From assembly GCA_001821915.1 (NCBI GenBank), contig MHOR01000027.1, forward strand, positions 876 to 6,599: a stretch of 5,724 nt of DNA. Direction: 5' to 3'. The position numbers and the translations under genes are program-made. A model generated the notes under the pieces. The model was not told where the DNA came from. It saw nothing but the letters and a program-made list of their open reading frames with translations, and did no database searches. The stretch is from Candidatus Staskawiczbacteria bacterium RIFCSPHIGHO2_02_FULL_34_10. Its GTDB lineage: Bacteria > Patescibacteriota > Minisyncoccia > Minisyncoccales > Staskawiczbacteraceae. Shown in pieces: positions 5,152 to 5,724 of the stretch. Position 1 is the stretch's first letter; the number at the start of each line of letters is the position of its first letter.

Positions 5152-5724
5152 AAGTACCATTATTTTAGAAAATATAAAATTACTATTTGTCGTAAATAAT
5201 GAAAAACTCCGAATATCTGATGTGATTGTTTGCCTAGAAGGGGATAATAATTTAAGGGTAGATAAATCTTATGAGCTTTTCTTAAAAGGGTTAGCTCCGA
5301 TTATTCTTGTTTCTGGTGGTCTTGAAAATTATCCTGGAAGTATCCATGCAAGAGATATGAAAAATTATCTTGTTGGAAAAGGTGTATCAGAAGACAGGAT
5401 ATATTTGGAAGAAAATTCTCAGAACACGTATGGCCAAGCAAGAGAAGTGATGAAAATAATACGGGAAAAAAATTGGGGAAAAGTAATTTTAGTAGCTTCG
5501 GAATTTCATCAACTGAGAGCATTTCTTACTTTTTTAAAGGAGCGGGGCGATTATCCGGTTATCATATTAAATGCCCCATCAAAAAAGTCTTGGTTTAACA
5601 AGAGTCTTGGCATAATTCGCTGGAAGCTTCTTGTGGGAGAATTTAAAAAAATCAAAGAATATCAAAAAAAAGGACATTTAGCTTCTATAAAAGAAGCCAT
5701 AAACTATCAAAAATGGAAAGAACA
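5120..5724 (+). CDS. DUF218/YdcF-like protein, 3' end outside window
   Basis: An open frame runs from ATG 5120 to the window edge without a stop (201 complete codons). It matches the DUF218 (YdcF/SanA/ElyC-like) family: ISDVIVCLEGD (32-42) is the first strand and loop, R46 follows, LVSGG (63-67) is the second conserved loop, and YLEENSQNTYGQA (95-107) contains the ENSxNT signature. VILVASEFHQLRA (122-134) carries the conserved H130-x-x-R133. Family members have been linked to envelope functions, but the biochemical activity is poorly defined. The start overlaps neuB by 32 bp; no later ATG precedes the conserved strand, and TTG 5144 is the only plausible alternative. The N-terminus (ILENIKLLFVV) is hydrophobic but short, and is not a clear membrane anchor. 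Placement after neuB suggests the same transcript and a role in envelope or glycan metabolism. Confidence 0.85.
   Translation, partial: MKQFIGKILNKSTIILENIKLLFVVNNEKLRISDVIVCLEGDNNLRVDKSYELFLKGLAPIILVSGGLENYPGSIHARDMKNYLVGKGVSEDRIYLEENSQNTYGQAREVMKIIREKNWGKVILVASEFHQLRAFLTFLKERGDYPVIILNAPSKKSWFNKSLGIIRWKLLVGEFKKIKEYQKKGHLASIKEAINYQKWKE

Noticed and set aside
1..5724. Recoded TGA (glycine or tryptophan) as in some reduced lineages
   Set aside because: No gene needs an in-frame TGA to stay open, and tryptophans are encoded by TGG.
1..5724. CRISPR array, tRNA or rRNA genes
   Set aside because: No regularly spaced repeats beyond the 10-bp boxes at 2425-2449, and no tRNA- or rRNA-like segments were seen in the short gaps.

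Overview
The window is an AT-rich, tightly packed surface-polysaccharide locus. All eight genes lie on the + strand and run edge to edge with short gaps or overlaps. Every complete gene ends in TAA or TAG, and no in-frame TGA was needed to read any gene, so the standard bacterial code fits. Most starts lack a convincing Shine-Dalgarno sequence at normal spacing. Together with the compact layout, this suggests an uncultivated or reduced-genome lineage such as Patescibacteria/CPR. That placement is only an inference, because nothing here is a taxonomic marker.

Left part (1-2405): the C-terminal part of a GT4 glycosyltransferase (5' end outside the window), a complete GT2 glycosyltransferase (605-1486), and an extended-SDR NAD-dependent sugar epimerase/dehydratase (1476-2405). 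Between the two glycosyltransferases is a 90-bp structure with perfect 22-bp inverted arms (498-587). It looks like a small non-coding insertion. A 7-bp direct repeat, CAATTAA, flanks it, and removing one repeat copy plus the element leaves a clean GT4 stop two bases before the GT2 start.

Middle (2406-2728): a small excisionase/MerR-like helix-turn-helix protein with its own compact promoter. Three TTGAC boxes sit exactly 10 bp apart. The third forms a near-consensus -35 box, 17 bp before TATTAT, and predicts transcription starting at or next to the ATG (a leaderless mRNA). An inverted GACCCCTA pair overlaps the promoter, which suggests autoregulation.

Right part (2768-5724): a PseB-type UDP-GlcNAc 4,6-dehydratase, an unrecognised 107-aa protein, a NeuB/PseI-family nonulosonic acid synthase with a C-terminal SAF domain, and the start of a DUF218/YdcF-like protein that overlaps the synthase and runs off the window.

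Taken together, the right half probably makes a nonulosonic acid (a pseudaminic-, legionaminic- or sialic-acid-like sugar). The left half supplies other sugar modification and the glycosyltransferases that build the glycan. The aminotransferase, acetyltransferase, UDP-sugar hydrolase and CMP-transferase of such a pathway are not in the window. The most distinctive items are the putative mini-insertion at the GT4/GT2 junction, the iterated operator/leaderless promoter ahead of the HTH gene, and the unknown small protein between pseB and neuB.
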